NCBI GenBank assembly: GCA_928212115.1
Contig: CAKMRJ010005523.1
Span: forward strand, 107,382,914-107,446,913
From: Lactuca virosa
Lineage: Eukaryota > Streptophyta > Magnoliopsida > Asterales > Asteraceae
Length of the DNA: 64,000 nt
Direction of reading: 5' to 3'
Of this stretch, positions 10,986 to 23,117 are shown piece after piece. Position numbers and translations under genes: made by a program. The number at the start of each line of letters is the position of its first letter. Position 1 is the stretch's first letter. The notes beneath the pieces are model-generated. The model searched no databases. It was not told the DNA's origin and worked only from the letters and a program-made list of their open reading frames with translations.

Positions 10986-12040
10986 ACCTCTCTTGATCTT
11001 TTTGTAATCAATTGGGGCATCCCGACACTTGATTTGGTGAAAAACCATGCGAAACGGGAAGATTCCTTGGAAAATAGCCTTTTAGGGCCGGAGTCCCTCT
11101 ATAGGGATCAAACCCACCTTGAACCGGAGTCTCCTTGAGGATCCGCGGTCATCTAGCCGCAGCCAGCAGCCGCAGTCACCGACCGCAGCCAGCAGCCGCA
11201 GCACCGACCGCAGCGGAATGGAGCCCGCATCCGGTGTTCGCCTCCGGTTCTAGCTACCCGGACCGCAACTCCCTTTCCGCTTCGAACCCGCATCCGCGAC
11301 CAAGCCCCACTTCAGATCCATGGCTCCTAAGGCCGAAGTCACCCTCCTCACTTCGGATTTGGCATTTTCCACCCGGTTTTCAACTAGTTTGGCGTTTTAA
11401 GCCCGTTTTTAATTATTTTAATGCGGGATTTTCTCTAGAAATCATATTTTAACATATAAGACCCTAAATATTCATAATTTAACCATCTTTTTATGGAAAT
11501 CTTTATTTAAGAATAAAATCTAGTGGGTGAATAACTGAGGTGGAGTGTTGACTTTCTTTAGTTTAGACACAAGCTACCACCCCCATACCCACTCCATGAC
11601 CAACCAGGGTCCTCCCCACCATCCCTAGTCACTTCATAGTACTTTCCCACTCATTTTCAGCCATTATCACGTTTTGGAGCTGGAACAACTCCCTCTTTGT
11701 CTCCTCATTCTCACTCACTTCCCTTATTTACACCAAAGATCAAACCCACTTTTCTCTCAAATTCTCTCACACAAATTTGAGATTTCCAAGGCATTTTCCA
11801 GCTTTTCTCCTTTATTTGGTAAGTATCATCACCCTCCTTATGGTTATTACATTTTCTTTTTACTCAAATCATTGATTCCTTACACAAACTCCATCATTTG
11901 GTGTTAGATTCTCGAAATCTTCAAGCAATCCTTCAAGTGTTCTTGAGTTGTTGAACACTTTCTCTCCTTCAACCTCCATCCACTGAAATCACACAAGGTG
12001 AATTCACACCCCTACATTTTCCTGTTTTCTTATGTTTTAA

Positions 12041-12055
12041 GGGGGGGGGGGGGGG
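12041..12055 (+). repeat. G homopolymer in the G 5' LTR
   Basis: There are fifteen consecutive G. The 3' LTR has a shorter, interrupted run at the same place (about 20686-20698), showing length change since insertion. Confidence 0.85.
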
Positions 12056-13742
12056 AATACAAGTTAAAACACCAAGAATACAACTAAATTCTTCTAACAG
12101 CTTTCATCAGAAAAGTTGGACATCAATCACGGACAGTTTGGACAACCTAAACATTTTAGTTTTCAAAACTGTACAAGTTGCAAGTAGTTCAAGTTCTTAG
12201 CTTTAAAATGGCTACTTGCACATCTCCATAAGATTTTTCTACAATTTATGGTGATTTTTACAAAACTGCCTATCATTTCAAGAACCAACCCCGGACCAGT
12301 CTGTGATTATGGACGTTTTCACCTAAGTTGGAGGTCACTAAAAAATCGTGAGAAAATTTATGAACAAACTATACTCATTTTCCAAACTCTCAGAATTTAC
12401 GGATTCTGATTTGGACCTTTGATTATTTTTCTACAAATTTTCTAAGAACAGTAATAGAAATTGTTTACAACAGAAAAATGCTATCAATTTCATTACACTT
12501 TGTAACATGTTGAGCAAGGTGTATATCTTTATGTGATTATATGTTATTGCATTATATGACATTTTGTCTTAGTATAAGGACATACAACAGTTAATAAATG
12601 GATTTCGCTAGATAAAGCATAGAAATAACAAATTGTTATAATCAAAGTACATCCATTACATACAAACATTTGGATAAACTATGTTAAGTATTGTTTACAT
12701 ACATTACTACTACTACCCTTGTTTTGATAAACTATAATAGGTATAGTTTATGATACATTACATAAGCATACATTTAAAAGGGGTATATTATACAGAAAAA
12801 GGTTTTACACTCACGCACCCACACACGTAAACTTGTTAACTTAAATTGTGAGACATCCTCTCAGTACTCCTAGAGTACAGGTTAAAATTCCTGGTAGTTA
12901 TAATCAGAGTCTCTTGTAGGGAGAACGTGATAGTTGTGTATAGATCTATATTGGGTTTGACACCCCACACCTTGCTGCTAGCTACAGTGGGACCTGCAGG
13001 TCTACGGGTGACAAGTGTCATAACAGTTTTCGACGCCTGAGAAACGTCGTGGCAGGTTCATTCAGTCATAGTATGGTTATAGCGACTTACATCTAGGGAG
13101 TTAACAACACATAAAGTTTACGGGGATTTTTATAAATCAAAAGGGGGTTTTATGTCGATTTTAAATCACTTTTATTATCAATAAGTACGGTATTTACTGT
13201 ACAATTTCAGTCTTGGTATTTAAGATACACATCATACCATTACGGGATTTTTCTCAACTTAAAAAGGGTTTATGCCGATTTTTAAACCACTTTTATATCT
13301 TTAAGTATGACAAATACTTTTTTATTCTCGGTCCTGGTATTTAGGACCACATAACTTTCATAAGTAAAATATTGGATTTTTTTCTTGGTAACATACAACT
13401 CATTACAAAGATCAGTTTTCAAACTCTTACTATCAAAAGCTTATGAACTCACCAACTTAATCGTTGACACTTTTTAAAAACTACTTGTATTCTCAGGAAT
13501 TCAGTGAAACAGGAAATCAACAGCCTTTTGAGGATGGGACGTTAATCGTCAAACAGTTCGTTTTGTCATCATAATGTAATTGATTTGAAACATGTAAACA
13601 TATACTTTGGTGTAACTCTTTCAGTTATATTTATGATGGTTGTATTTACTTTGAGCACTATTATACTCGTTGTTGTGATACTATACATGAAGTCCTCCAC
13701 CCCCGGACGTTTCCGCCATCCTTGGTTTGGGGGTGTGACAGA

Positions 13743-13756
13743 TTGGTATCAGAGCA
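13743..13756 (+). promoter_or_regulatory. Primer binding site of element G
   Basis: TTGGTATCAGAGCA starts two bases after the 5' LTR end (CA at 13739-13740) and is complementary to the 3' end of tRNA-Met. Confidence 0.85.
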
Positions 13757-14443
13757 TTGTTTATAGTGAACTAAGTATATCGAACCACATAAGATATACA
13801 AACTATAAATGCATTGGGACTAAGGTCTCTGATTTAACATTTTCAAATAACTACTATACTTTTAGAAATAAAAAGTTTCTTATTAAAAGTATACATGCAT
13901 GCATTCATACTAAAATCAGTGTCACAATGACAAGAACAAAAGTATTACGATTGTTGAATATCACAAGTAAGCTTGGGGATGTATGGTCAGTCCTGGGAAT
14001 GGCATAGCCTGATCAACTATGCTGGTCTGAGGAGTGATTAGCATATGCCCAAGAATGGTTGTGATGTGGCAACAAGTCTAAAAACTTACCAACACTACCA
14101 CAATGAAATACCATAGGGGTATTTGGTGCTATTATAATTACTTATCTGAGAACTAAATAGATTTTTATCAATAGGTCAATAATCGCTTAGTGGATACATT
14201 AAAATATATGTATCCAGGACGTCATAGACTTAGAATCTGTGATCGTTGCTTTACTTCCTGTTCCTCGTTGGGTTGTGGACTTAGAGTTAGGGTCGCTTAT
14301 TCAAAGGTCTATCCTATCCCGAATACATATAACTAGTATGCACTAAACAAGTATTGAAGTATCTGATAAAGATCATCTTATAATTATCTAATTAGCACGT
14401 CTACTTAGTTATTTCTTATATTCCCTTTTCTCGCGTAAATATC
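13757..14443 (+). other. Leader of element G
   Basis: About 690 bases lie between the primer site and the first gag-like ATG. They are AT-rich, and I see no coding signal or clear structure. Confidence 0.6.
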
Positions 14444-15073
14444 ATGGTTGGATTCCATCCCCACGACGACCCGTACTACCCTAACCACGGCAATGTTGGA
14501 TGGCTCGGAGAGGAGCCAGATAATGATCACCCAATCCCTGTGGATGGTCACCAAGCTGAAGGATTTGCTGATGGTTCTGACTCCGAACCTGAAGTGGAGA
14601 ACCTACCCCCGATGGCTCTTATTCCGAATCCTAACCCTCGTCGGCTTTTCAAGCCCGACGCCCTCCTGGGTAGAGTACTTGGAAACCTGGAGCGAAGAGC
14701 AACACCAACCTATGCCATTTAATGGAGACCGAAGCTTCTACAACATAAGCGAAGGAAGCTCAGCAGACAGAATTCTTCCAATTCTGGTCCGTAGAGTTGC
14801 CCGAAACAGATTCAGGGCAGCAGAACAGCTCTCCATCGTATCGCAGAGGTTGATGCAAATGCAAGAATGCATACAATCCGCACCAATCGCCTTGAGCGCA
14901 CTCGTGAAAGATCTGAGAGAGACCATGAAACCCTGCTGCAAGCACTGGCTGAAACACGAGCCGAAGTCATAGAACTCCGAGTACGCCGGAGGGTGTACGA
15001 AAGGCACATGCTTGATATGGAGCGGCAACTGGCTGAACTGAGGGTTCACCAGAGGGATGACCGCCGCCAGTAG
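14444..15073 (+). pseudogene. Element G Gag-like N-terminal region
   Basis: The first frame (14444-14722) encodes an acidic, proline-rich stretch (HPHDDPYYPNHGNVGW, then GSDSEPEVENLPPMALIPN). A second frame (14867-15073) encodes a charged, heptad-like helix (ALAETRAEVIELRVRRRVYE, MERQLAELRVHQRDD) that should form a coiled coil. Both look like the N-terminal part of Gag in Asteraceae gypsy elements, where acidic tract and coiled coil are joined. Here a frameshift near 14725-14865 separates them. No capsid core is recognisable directly after it. Confidence 0.55.
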
Positions 15074-16030
15074 TAGATGCCTTACTTTCTTTCCCTGTTA
15101 AAAAGGAATCGTTTTTCCTATATATGTCCTATGTGGCATTTTCTATGAATCTTGTACTATAGGTACTTTTAGTTAGGCCTTCAGGCGGCCAAAACTTTCC
15201 TACTTCGGATGTGATGTAAAACCCTCTACAAGGTCAATTTTCCCAAGCCTGTTACGTCTTAAACATCAATGACATTGTCAGTCGGCTAAATTCTGTGTCA
15301 CTCTTTGTTCATATACTTCCATCATACTATCATAGGAGTCTATCTGAAACCCACTCTAGTCAAGTTATTGGACTAAGGTAATTTAGCTCCGGGATCATTC
15401 CCAATTCTCTTTTAAAGGTTGGATCATGTTATTCACCAACCAGAGGAACCCCGGTTTGAACGACAAACGTCATGATACCATTCTACGAACTTACTTCTAC
15501 TCCGTAATAGGACTGCATCATAGGGATGTAGGTCAAACCTTCGAGAACATACTTCTACTCTATAGGTGAACGGTCGAAATACTTCTAGGTTCAATGATAG
15601 CCTTTACTAGGAATTCTAGTTCATTAAGAAGGATTAGTTAGAAAACTCACGACGTATAGCCATTCTAAAAACTCATTATCGTCTCACCTTTAAACATTTT
15701 GGTGGAAAGGTGCTTTCTTCGTAGACCTATAGGGTGCGATCATACGAGCACTAATACACCGGATCCCATCAAAACTCCTCAGCTAAGTGTGTTTGGGCAA
15801 ACATGATCCCTAGATGAGTAAAGCCTAACGCCAGTATGAAACCTACTTTTACCCACTACCATAACTCCATCTCAGGAACGTTAGCAGAAACACTAAGAAT
15901 AGTACAGCAATGTGCAAAAATTTATATATGTGAATATAAATCGTAAGAATGCACTTGAGATAATTATCCCCACTCACGAAGTCGTTTTTCATCATGATAA
16001 TTATCCCCCACTCACAAGTCGTTTTTCATC
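15074..16030 (+). other. Decayed Gag interval of element G
   Basis: About 960 bases where the Gag core is expected. Only short frames exist and I recognise no domain. Confidence 0.5.
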
Positions 16031-16705
16031 ATGAAACAAGCTATGTCTTCACCAAGAGGCAACCAACCAACTAGCAAGACGCCAACCCTGCAGATAGACT
16101 CTGCTACTTTTCAAGCTAGCAGTCACGGCAGCCGGGGCAGCCGTCATGGCGCACTCTCAATGCGAACCACCAGCAGAGCACGGAGATGTGTCGGAAATAC
16201 TAACCGCATTAACAATCAAGAACACCAGCGGCGTCTACCAACGAACAGCCTCAGGCCACAAACCTACGAACAAGAAGCAAATTTTTGGAACAAAGGAGCG
16301 CAACCAATCACAAAGACTCGCTAAAAGACAACAACCCATGGCCACCCCTACAATTACAACAGCAGTCGCGACACACGCCTCGGCACTAGCCACAAGGTCT
16401 GTCACCCAAACACCGGCCAGACCATATGAGGGATCACTTCCAAGGTGTAACCAGTGTGCTACCATCACACAGAGCTTGCCGGATTTTACACTGTAACAAC
16501 TGCAACAGGAAAGGACATACCGTCCGTTTCTGCAAGGCCCCGACTCAGAACATCACTTCAACACCACCAATACCAAGGTAAGTCCAGTGTGCTTCCTATG
16601 TGGCGAAACAGGACACTTCAAGAGAGACTGTCCAACTGGAAGAATGACGGGGAGCCGGAGGAGTGTGACAGACGAACCAGCAAGGTAACAAAGAAATCTT
16701 ACTAG
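16031..16705 (+). pseudogene. Element G nucleocapsid with two zinc knuckles
   Basis: Two CCHC knuckles can be read. CNNCNRKGHTVRFC is at 16492-16533 and CFLCGETGHFKRDC at 16590-16631. They lie in different frames, so at least one indel separates them. A less regular C-x-x-C...HH segment (RCNQCATHH-type) lies just before the first. The arrangement of a cysteine/histidine cluster plus two knuckles is common in Tekay-like Gag. The remaining frames from 16031 are serine/threonine-rich and unremarkable. Confidence 0.65.
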
Positions 16706-17313
16706 GACTTTTTGTAATGTTCCCGACGACAAAACGTTTAAGTACCATATGTTTGTAATGAATTTGGTATGCTTGCTAAAATCACCGTCATTCTAAAAGT
16801 AGTTAAAATACTCTCTCGTTCAAATCAAACCAAAGACACTCATATATGACCTTAGATCATTACCTGTAAGCTGTGATGACATTGTACATACATCGGGTTA
16901 ATTATAATCAAAATACTAAAGACTTGAAACAAATAATTCCATCCTGACTCATGTTTTCATGTCTAGTAAAGTGGGATTAGGGTGGAGCCACCCACTCGAC
17001 TATTTCACCAATATCAAATTTCATACGACAGCATATAACCACCGCTCATCATAGAGTGACCTGTCCGAAATCATGATATAAAGTATCTAAGGCGTTCGTA
17101 GTAACAGACTCATAAACTGTTTAAAACACTAGTGCAACTAGAGTCTGATCTTTTGCGAGACCCCCGTAGTAAAGGGACCCTCGTGCTGCGTATACTTGTC
17201 TTTTTGTAGTATACCTAGTTCGCAGAAATAGTCTGTGTAATCTATGGTACTGTAACTCTGTTAAAAGTTCACAGTTGTGTTTTTGTCTGTAACAGCCTTT
17301 ATGATCGAATCTA
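16706..17313 (+). other. Non-coding interval of element G
   Basis: About 600 bases in the place of the protease. No D-S/T-G motif in an open frame was found. Confidence 0.5.
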
Positions 17314-18251
17314 GTGCCTTTATTTCCAAGTGACTCCGATTTTTATCATACGTCTGGAGTCCATCCGATCCTCACAATACCAGTTTCGTGCGTAAATCTC
17401 TTCCTCCGAAATCATCTTTCTAGCGAAGCCGTCATTCCAGAACTCCGATACTCATGCGTAGAGTACCTCAGGTTTCTTATCCTTTCCGAAGAAACCTCAA
17501 CAAACCTCCCCGAAGTACCACTCGGGCGGTACGTCAATTCAATCTAATATGAACTTCAGGATGAGACTCCAAGACTACGAGTAAAACCGCATCGTCATAC
17601 GAACAAACTTAGAACCCGGTACGACTCCAGTAACCAGATCGCCCTACAGTCTAACACCCTACCGAGCTGCAAGAACTGTCAGGTCAAACCTAACGAACTA
17701 CTCAACAATGAATGGAAGAGGACCAAGCTTCTCACCATGAGAGCTCCGGTCTGGTTCTTCAAGAAGAAAGGCAAATTGTTCGTAGTCCCGCGACTTCAGA
17801 GGCCCCGACAATATCTCCAGTAGAAATCATTACTATCTTGCTCGCATAGACGAATAGGCCGACCAACCGCAAGGAACGAGGTACCCTTCAGGAATGGACC
17901 TGAGATCCGAATATCACCAGTCGCGAGTATTGGAGAAGGATGTCTGAGGACAATCTCCAAACTCGACGCGGACGCTGCGAGTCCGTATAATACACCCTCG
18001 ATAGGACCAACCCGCCCGCAGTATTCATGAACTTAATGATAGGGTACGCCATTCTTACTAGGATCAGTTCGTCATGTCCTTATAATGACTTGCTTATCTA
18101 CCCTCGTAGTAAGAAGGAAACCAAGAGAGCAGAAGGAAACCGATCAGAGAAGCCTTACCCGAAGTTCTCTTATACGAGTTTGGAATTGAAGAGTCAAATC
18201 CTAAGACACACTATTAGTGATGTGGGAATTCTTGAGGACCCTTTCAATTAA
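17314..18251 (+). pseudogene. Element G reverse transcriptase remnant
   Basis: Reverse transcriptase would copy the element RNA. Pieces are still legible: APVWFFKKKGKLFVV (from about 17743), which corresponds to the conserved GAPVLFVKKKDG-type segment, and at 18027 a frame whose FMNLM...YNDLLIYPRSKKE corresponds to the FMDLM...DDILIYSKxKxE segment. In it the catalytic Asp-Asp has become Asn-Asp. The finger and palm sequence between these is missing or unreadable. The damage is much greater than the LTR divergence would predict, so the copy that inserted was probably already defective. Confidence 0.6.
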
Positions 18252-18445
18252 TCAAAACCGTTGAGAATTTGTCAGCACCAAAGGCGTCGACGGGAATTCG
18301 CCAAAATTCTAGGTCTCGCTGACCTACCGTCTTAGTTCCTTTAGAACTTCCCGCAAATTACGGAACCCCTTACGACTTTGACCCTGAAGGGAGCAACCCT
18401 TGACTGGGAAGAGAAGCAAGAGGGAGAAACCTTTAGAACTCCAGA
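18252..18445 (+). other. Deleted RNase H/integrase core of element G
   Basis: Fewer than 200 bases separate the RT remnant from the integrase tail. RNase H and the integrase catalytic core, normally about 1.5 kb, are absent. Confidence 0.6.
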
Positions 18446-18871
18446 GTGAGAGACCAAATTCCTCTGGAAGTCTCATTCTGGGAAGGCTTAGTACGGTTCA
18501 GAAAGCGTGGAAAGCTAAAACCCAAGATAATTAGGCCCTTCGAGATTCTTGCCAGAATCAGCCATGTAACTCGCAACTTCAATCTACCCCGCGAGCTTAG
18601 TAAAGTACATTCTACCCGCCACGTCTCGAACTTGCAGAAGTATCTATCCGACGAGGCTCTTGTAATCTCCCTCGACGAGATCAAGTTCCACAAGAGCCTC
18701 ACCTTCGTGGAAGAACCGGTCGAGATCATGGATCGGGAAATCAAAAGAACAAAACAAAGTCGTATTCCCATTGTGAAGGTTCGTTGGAATGCAAAACGAG
18801 GACCCGAGTCCACCTGGGAACGCGAGGATCAAATGAAACAAAAATACCCGCATCTTTTCCCAAACTCTTGA
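18446..18871 (+). pseudogene. Element G integrase C-terminus, chromodomain type
   Basis: A 141-codon open frame contains the GLVRFRKRGKLKPKIIRPFEI motif region, LPRELSKVHSTRHVSNLQKY, then VEEPVEIMDREIKR and IVKVRWNAKRGPESTWERED. This is the conserved end of chromodomain-bearing integrases of the Tekay/Del group; the tail is believed to read heterochromatin marks. It ends at a TGA 54 bases before the 3' LTR. It has no catalytic core upstream, so it has no integrase activity of its own. It is strikingly less damaged than the RT remnant. Confidence 0.8.
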
Positions 18872-18925
18872 AGTCCCAGTCATAATGCAAATTTCGGGAC
18901 GAAATTCCTTCTAACGGGGTGATGA

Positions 18926-21900
18926 TGTGACAACTGTCAAATTCTGGTCAAGTCAAAGTCGAACTAAGTCAACAAGTCAAACCAGTCAACTCAGTCAACC
19001 CTTGTATATTAGGGTTTACGTTATGTAACTACTGAACAATTCGCTAATTTAATGAGAAAACATCAATTGGAAAGTTCGCGTGTTGGAATTTCCGTAGCCT
19101 TAACAGTGCTAAACAATGAACCAAAGCGATAAAACACTACTGCACACTCATCGGGAGTGTGTGCGACACTAAAACATGGCTTAACGGGATTTACGAACCT
19201 TGCGTTGCGAAGCCAAACACTCAAAAAGGTCACAAAAGAAATCTTTTCAAATCTCTTTCGCTCTGACTCTTCCAAAACTCTCTAAGTAAGAGAAATCTCT
19301 CCAAGAATGAGAAATCTCTCCCAAATCTCTCTTTGTATGAGAAATCTCTCCAAGAATGCGAAATCTCTCCCAAATCCCTCTTTGTATGAGAAATCTCTCC
19401 AAGAATGCGAAATCTCTCCCAAATCTCTCTCTGTATGAGAAATCTCTCCAAGAATGCGAAATCTCTCCCAAATCTCTCTCTGTATGAGAAATCTCTCCAA
19501 GAATGCGAAATCTCTCCCAAATCTCTCTTTGTATGAGAAATCTCTCCAAGAATGCGAAATCTCTCTCAAATCTCTCCCTGTATGAGAAATCTCTCCAAGT
19601 ATGTCAAATCTCTCCCAAATCTCTCTCAAAACCTCTCTTGATCTTTTTGTAATCAATTGGGGCATCCCGACACTTGATTTGGTGAAAAACCATGCGAAAC
19701 GGGAAGATTCCTTGGAAAATAGCCTTTTAGGGCCGGAGTCCCTCTATAGGGATCAAACCCACCTTGAACCGGAGTCTCCTTGAGGATCCGCGGTCATCTA
19801 GCCGCAGCCAGCAGCCGCAGTCACCGACCGCAGCCAGCAGCCGCAGCCACCGACCGCAGCGGCATGGAGCCCGCATCCGGTGTTCGCCTCCGGTTCTAGC
19901 TACCCGGACCGCAACTTCCCTTTCCGCTTCGAACCCGCATCCGCGACCAAGCCCCACTTCAGATCCATGGCTCCTAAGGCCGAAGTCACCCTCCTGACTT
20001 CGGATTTGGCATTTTCCACCCGGTTTTCGACTAGTTTGGCGTTTTAAGCCCGTTTTTAATTATTTTAACGCGGGATTTTCTCCAGAAATCATATTTTAAC
20101 ATATAAGACCCTAAATATTCATAATTTAACCATATTTTTATGGAAATCTTTATTTAAGAATAAAATCTAGTGGGTGAATAACTGAGGTGGAGTGTTGACT
20201 TTTCTTTAGTTTATGACACAAGCTACCACCCCCATACCCACTCCATGACCAACCATTGTCCTCCCCACCATCCCTAGTCACTTCATAGTCCTTTCCCACT
20301 CATTTTCAGCCATTATTACGTTTTGGAGCTGGAACAACTCCCTCTCTGTCTCCTCATCCTCACTCACTTCCCTCATTTACACCAAAGATCAAACCCACTT
20401 TTCTCTCAAATTCTCTCACACAAATTCGAGATTTCCAAGGCATTTTCCAGCTTTTCTCCTTCATTTGGTAAGTATCATCACCCTCCTTATGGTTATTACA
20501 TTTCCTTTTACTCAAATCATTGATTCCTTACACAAACTCCATCATTTGGGTGTTAGATTCTCGAATCTTCAAGCAATCCTTCAAGTGTTCTTGAGTTGAA
20601 CACTTCTCTCCTTCAACCTCCATCCACTGAAATCACACAAGGTGAGTTCATACCCCTACATTTTCATGTTTTCTTATGTTTTAAGGAGGGGGGGGGGGAA
20701 TACAAGTTAAAACACCAAGAATACAACTAAATTCATCTAACAGCTTTCATCAGAAAAGTTGGACATCAATCACGGACAGTTTTGGACAACCTAAACATTT
20801 TAGTTTTCAAAACTGTACAAGGTGCAAGTAGTTCAAGTTCTTAGCTTTAAAATGGCTACTTGCACATCTCCATAAGATTTTTCTACAATTTATGGTGATT
20901 TTTACAAAACTGCCTATCATTTCAAGAACCAACCCGGACCAGTCTGTGATTATGGACGTTTTCACCTAAGTTGGAGGTCACTAAAAAATCGTGAGAAAAT
21001 TTATGAACAAACTATACTCATTTTCCAAACTCTCAGAATTTACGGATTCTGATTTGGACCTTTGATTATTTTTCTACAAATTTTCTAAGAACAGTAATAG
21101 AAATTGTTTACAACAGAAAAATGCTATCAATTTCATTACACTTTGTAACATGTTGAGCAAGGTGTATATCTTTATGTGATTATATGTTATTGCATTATAT
21201 GACATTTTGTCTTAGTATAAGGACATACAACAGTTAATAAATGGATTTCGCTAGATAAAGCATAGATATAACAAATTGTTATAATCAAAGTACATCCATT
21301 ACATACAAACATTTGGATAAACTATGTTAAGTATTGTTTACATACATTACTACTACTACCCTTGTTTTGATAAACTATAATAGGTATAGTTTATGATACA
21401 TTACATAATGCATACATTTAAAAAGGGTACATTTATACAGAAAAAGGTTTTACACTCACGCACACTACACGTAAACTTGTTAACTTAAATTGTGAGACAT
21501 TCCTCTCAGTACTCCTAGAGTACAGGTTAAAATTCCTGGTAGTTATAATCAGAGTCTCTTGTAGGGAGAACGTGATAGTTGTGTATAGATCTATATTGGA
21601 TTTGACACCCCCACACCTTGCTGCTAGCTACAGTGGGACCTGCAGGTCTACGGGTGACAAATGTCATAACAGTTTTCGACGCCTGAGAAACGTCGTGGCA
21701 GGTTCATTCAGTCATAGTATGGTTATAGCGACTTACATAGGGAGTTAACAACACATAAAGTTTACGGGGATTTTTATAAATCAAAAGGGGTTTTATGTCG
21801 ATTTAAAATCACTTTTATTATCAATAAGTACGGATATTACTGTACACTTTCAGTCTTGGTATTTAAGACTACACATCATCCATTACAGGATTTTTCTCAA

Positions 21901-22384
21901 CTTAAAAAGGGTTTTATGCCGATTTAAAACCACTTTTATATCTTTAAGTATGACAAATACTTGTTTATTCTCGGTCCTGGTATTTAGGACCACATAACTT
22001 TCATAAGTAAAAGATTGAATTTTTTTCTTGGTAACATACAACTCATTACAAAGATCAGTTTTCAAACTCTTACTATCAAAAGCTTATGAACTCACCAACT
22101 TAATCGTTGACACTTTTTCAAAACTACTTGTATTCTCAGGAATTCAGTGAAACAGGAAATCAACAGCATTTTGAGGATGGGACGTTAAATCGTCAAACAG
22201 TTCGTTTTGTCATCATAATTTAATTGATTTGAAACATGTAAACATATACTTTGGTGTAACTCTTTCAGTTATATTTATGATGGTTGTATTTACTTTGAGC
22301 ACTATTATACTCGTTGTTGTGATACTATACATGAAGTCCTCCACCTCCGGACGTTTCCGCCATCCTTGGTTTGGGGGTGTGACA
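18926..22384 (+). repeat. 3' LTR of element G (3459 bp)
   Basis: It has the same TGTGACAAC...GGTGTGACA ends as the 5' LTR and closely similar sequence throughout, including the GC-rich block (19795-19970). Confidence 0.9.
19285..19630 (+). repeat. 49-bp minisatellite in the G 3' LTR
   Basis: It has the same 49-bp period and number of units as the 5' LTR copy at 10640-10985. Confidence 0.9.
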
Positions 22385-22485
22385 ATTGTGCCCTTCAAGT
22401 TTGTGACTGGGATGCCGAGGATCACAAACAAGGGTGTATATAACCATGCAAATTAGCTTGGTACACCCAATGTTACAACCACCTA

Positions 22486-22521
22486 ATCAATGTGCCGGTT
22501 AACCATACACGCTCCATTGAT
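22486..22521 (-). promoter_or_regulatory. Leader hairpin 2 of element B (GGTTAACC loop)
   Basis: Arms ATCAATG (22486-22492) and CATTGAT (22515-22521) pair perfectly around a 22-nt loop with GGTTAACC. Confidence 0.65.
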
Positions 22522-22569
22522 CTATGATTAACATCAAGCTACCCTTTGCTACGCACTGTTAGTCCCAAA

Positions 22570-22603
22570 TTAGTGTGCCGGTTAACCACACACGCTCCAC
22601 TAA
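22570..22603 (-). promoter_or_regulatory. Leader hairpin 1 of element B (GGTTAACC loop)
   Basis: Arms TTAGTG (22570-22575) and CACTAA (22598-22603) are perfect, with a 22-nt loop with GGTTAACC, 48 nt from hairpin 2. Confidence 0.65.
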
Positions 22604-23117
22604 CGACTTAACAAGGTGCAAAGTGAAATTTCATGGGTTAGCACCAAATTCACATTTTCCTAAGTAACTAAGATTGGGAATTTATAAGTGTTTAGTTACT
22701 TAGTATTTCATTATACTTTTAATGAGAATTATTGTCTTGTCAAACCCGTTCGGCTAACGACCCTCCGCTAGTCAAGGAAGTGGTGGGTGAGAGTGGACAC
22801 CCATTAAACTGTCATTTTATAGGCAGTAACCTTATACACCCCTTATAGTCCGACTTCGTGAATGAGGCCTACTAATGGTAAGACTGACTTTCTTCTTATA
22901 CATATATATAAATATTAAAACTTTTAAACTTTTAAAATTCTAGGGTTTGGAACTAAATGTTTCAAAGTAAGACTTTGCATTTACAAATTCCAAAACTTGA
23001 GGGCAAGTTTTGAAACTTGTCAAAACTTTTCAAATCCATAACTTATGAGTTTAATATAGGTTTTATGAAAAGACTTTTGACATTCCATAACTCGAGGACA
23101 AGTTATGGAGTTCATAA

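Larger units (their letters stand above)
10281..13740 (+). repeat. 5' LTR of element G (3460 bp)
   Basis: It is unusually long. In order it holds a 49-bp minisatellite (10640-10985), a GC-rich block with CCGCAGCCAGCAG-type repeats (11150-11330), a pyrimidine-rich block (11580-11990), a run of 15 G (12041-12055), and AT-rich sequence to the end. Several short open frames are present, but the 3' LTR copies share them and none resembles a known protein. It differs from the 3' LTR by scattered substitutions and small indels. Confidence 0.9.
10281..22384 (+). mobile_element. Ty3/gypsy element G with 3.46 kb LTRs
   Basis: The 5' LTR is 10281-13740 and the 3' LTR is 18926-22384. Both begin TGTGACAAC and end GGTGTGACA. 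The perfect 5-bp target duplication is ATTGT (10276-10280 and 22385-22389). The primer site fits tRNA-Met. The internal 5.2 kb carries Gag-like remnants with two zinc knuckles, a wrecked reverse transcriptase and an open integrase tail with a chromodomain-like end. The long LTRs and the EEPVEIMDREIKR...W.REDQM tail fit the Tekay/Del group of chromoviruses. The LTRs are very similar, so insertion is fairly recent although pol is dead. Confidence 0.9.
22385..23117 (-). other. Leader of element B, middle part
   Basis: It begins with the duplicated ATTGT of element G and continues the B leader with a segment close to the A leader at 1330-2000. It holds the twin GGTTAACC hairpins and ends in CATAA, the target duplication of element C. 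It is non-coding. Confidence 0.8.

Noticed and set aside
10585..11020. Long overlapping minus-strand open frames with ERFLIQREIWERF-type repeats (also 19230-19665)
   Set aside because: They come from the 49-bp minisatellite of the G LTR, are open in all three minus frames and lie in both LTRs; this is a composition effect, not a gene.
11135..11452. Proline/serine-rich frame in the G 5' LTR (also 19764-19997)
   Set aside because: It follows from a GC-rich repeat block; the frame length and start differ between the two LTR copies through small indels, so it is not maintained.
13585..14007. Open frame crossing the end of the G 5' LTR and its primer site
   Set aside because: It spans the LTR boundary and tRNA primer site, and the copy in the 3' LTR (22229-22456) diverges right after the boundary; a chance frame.
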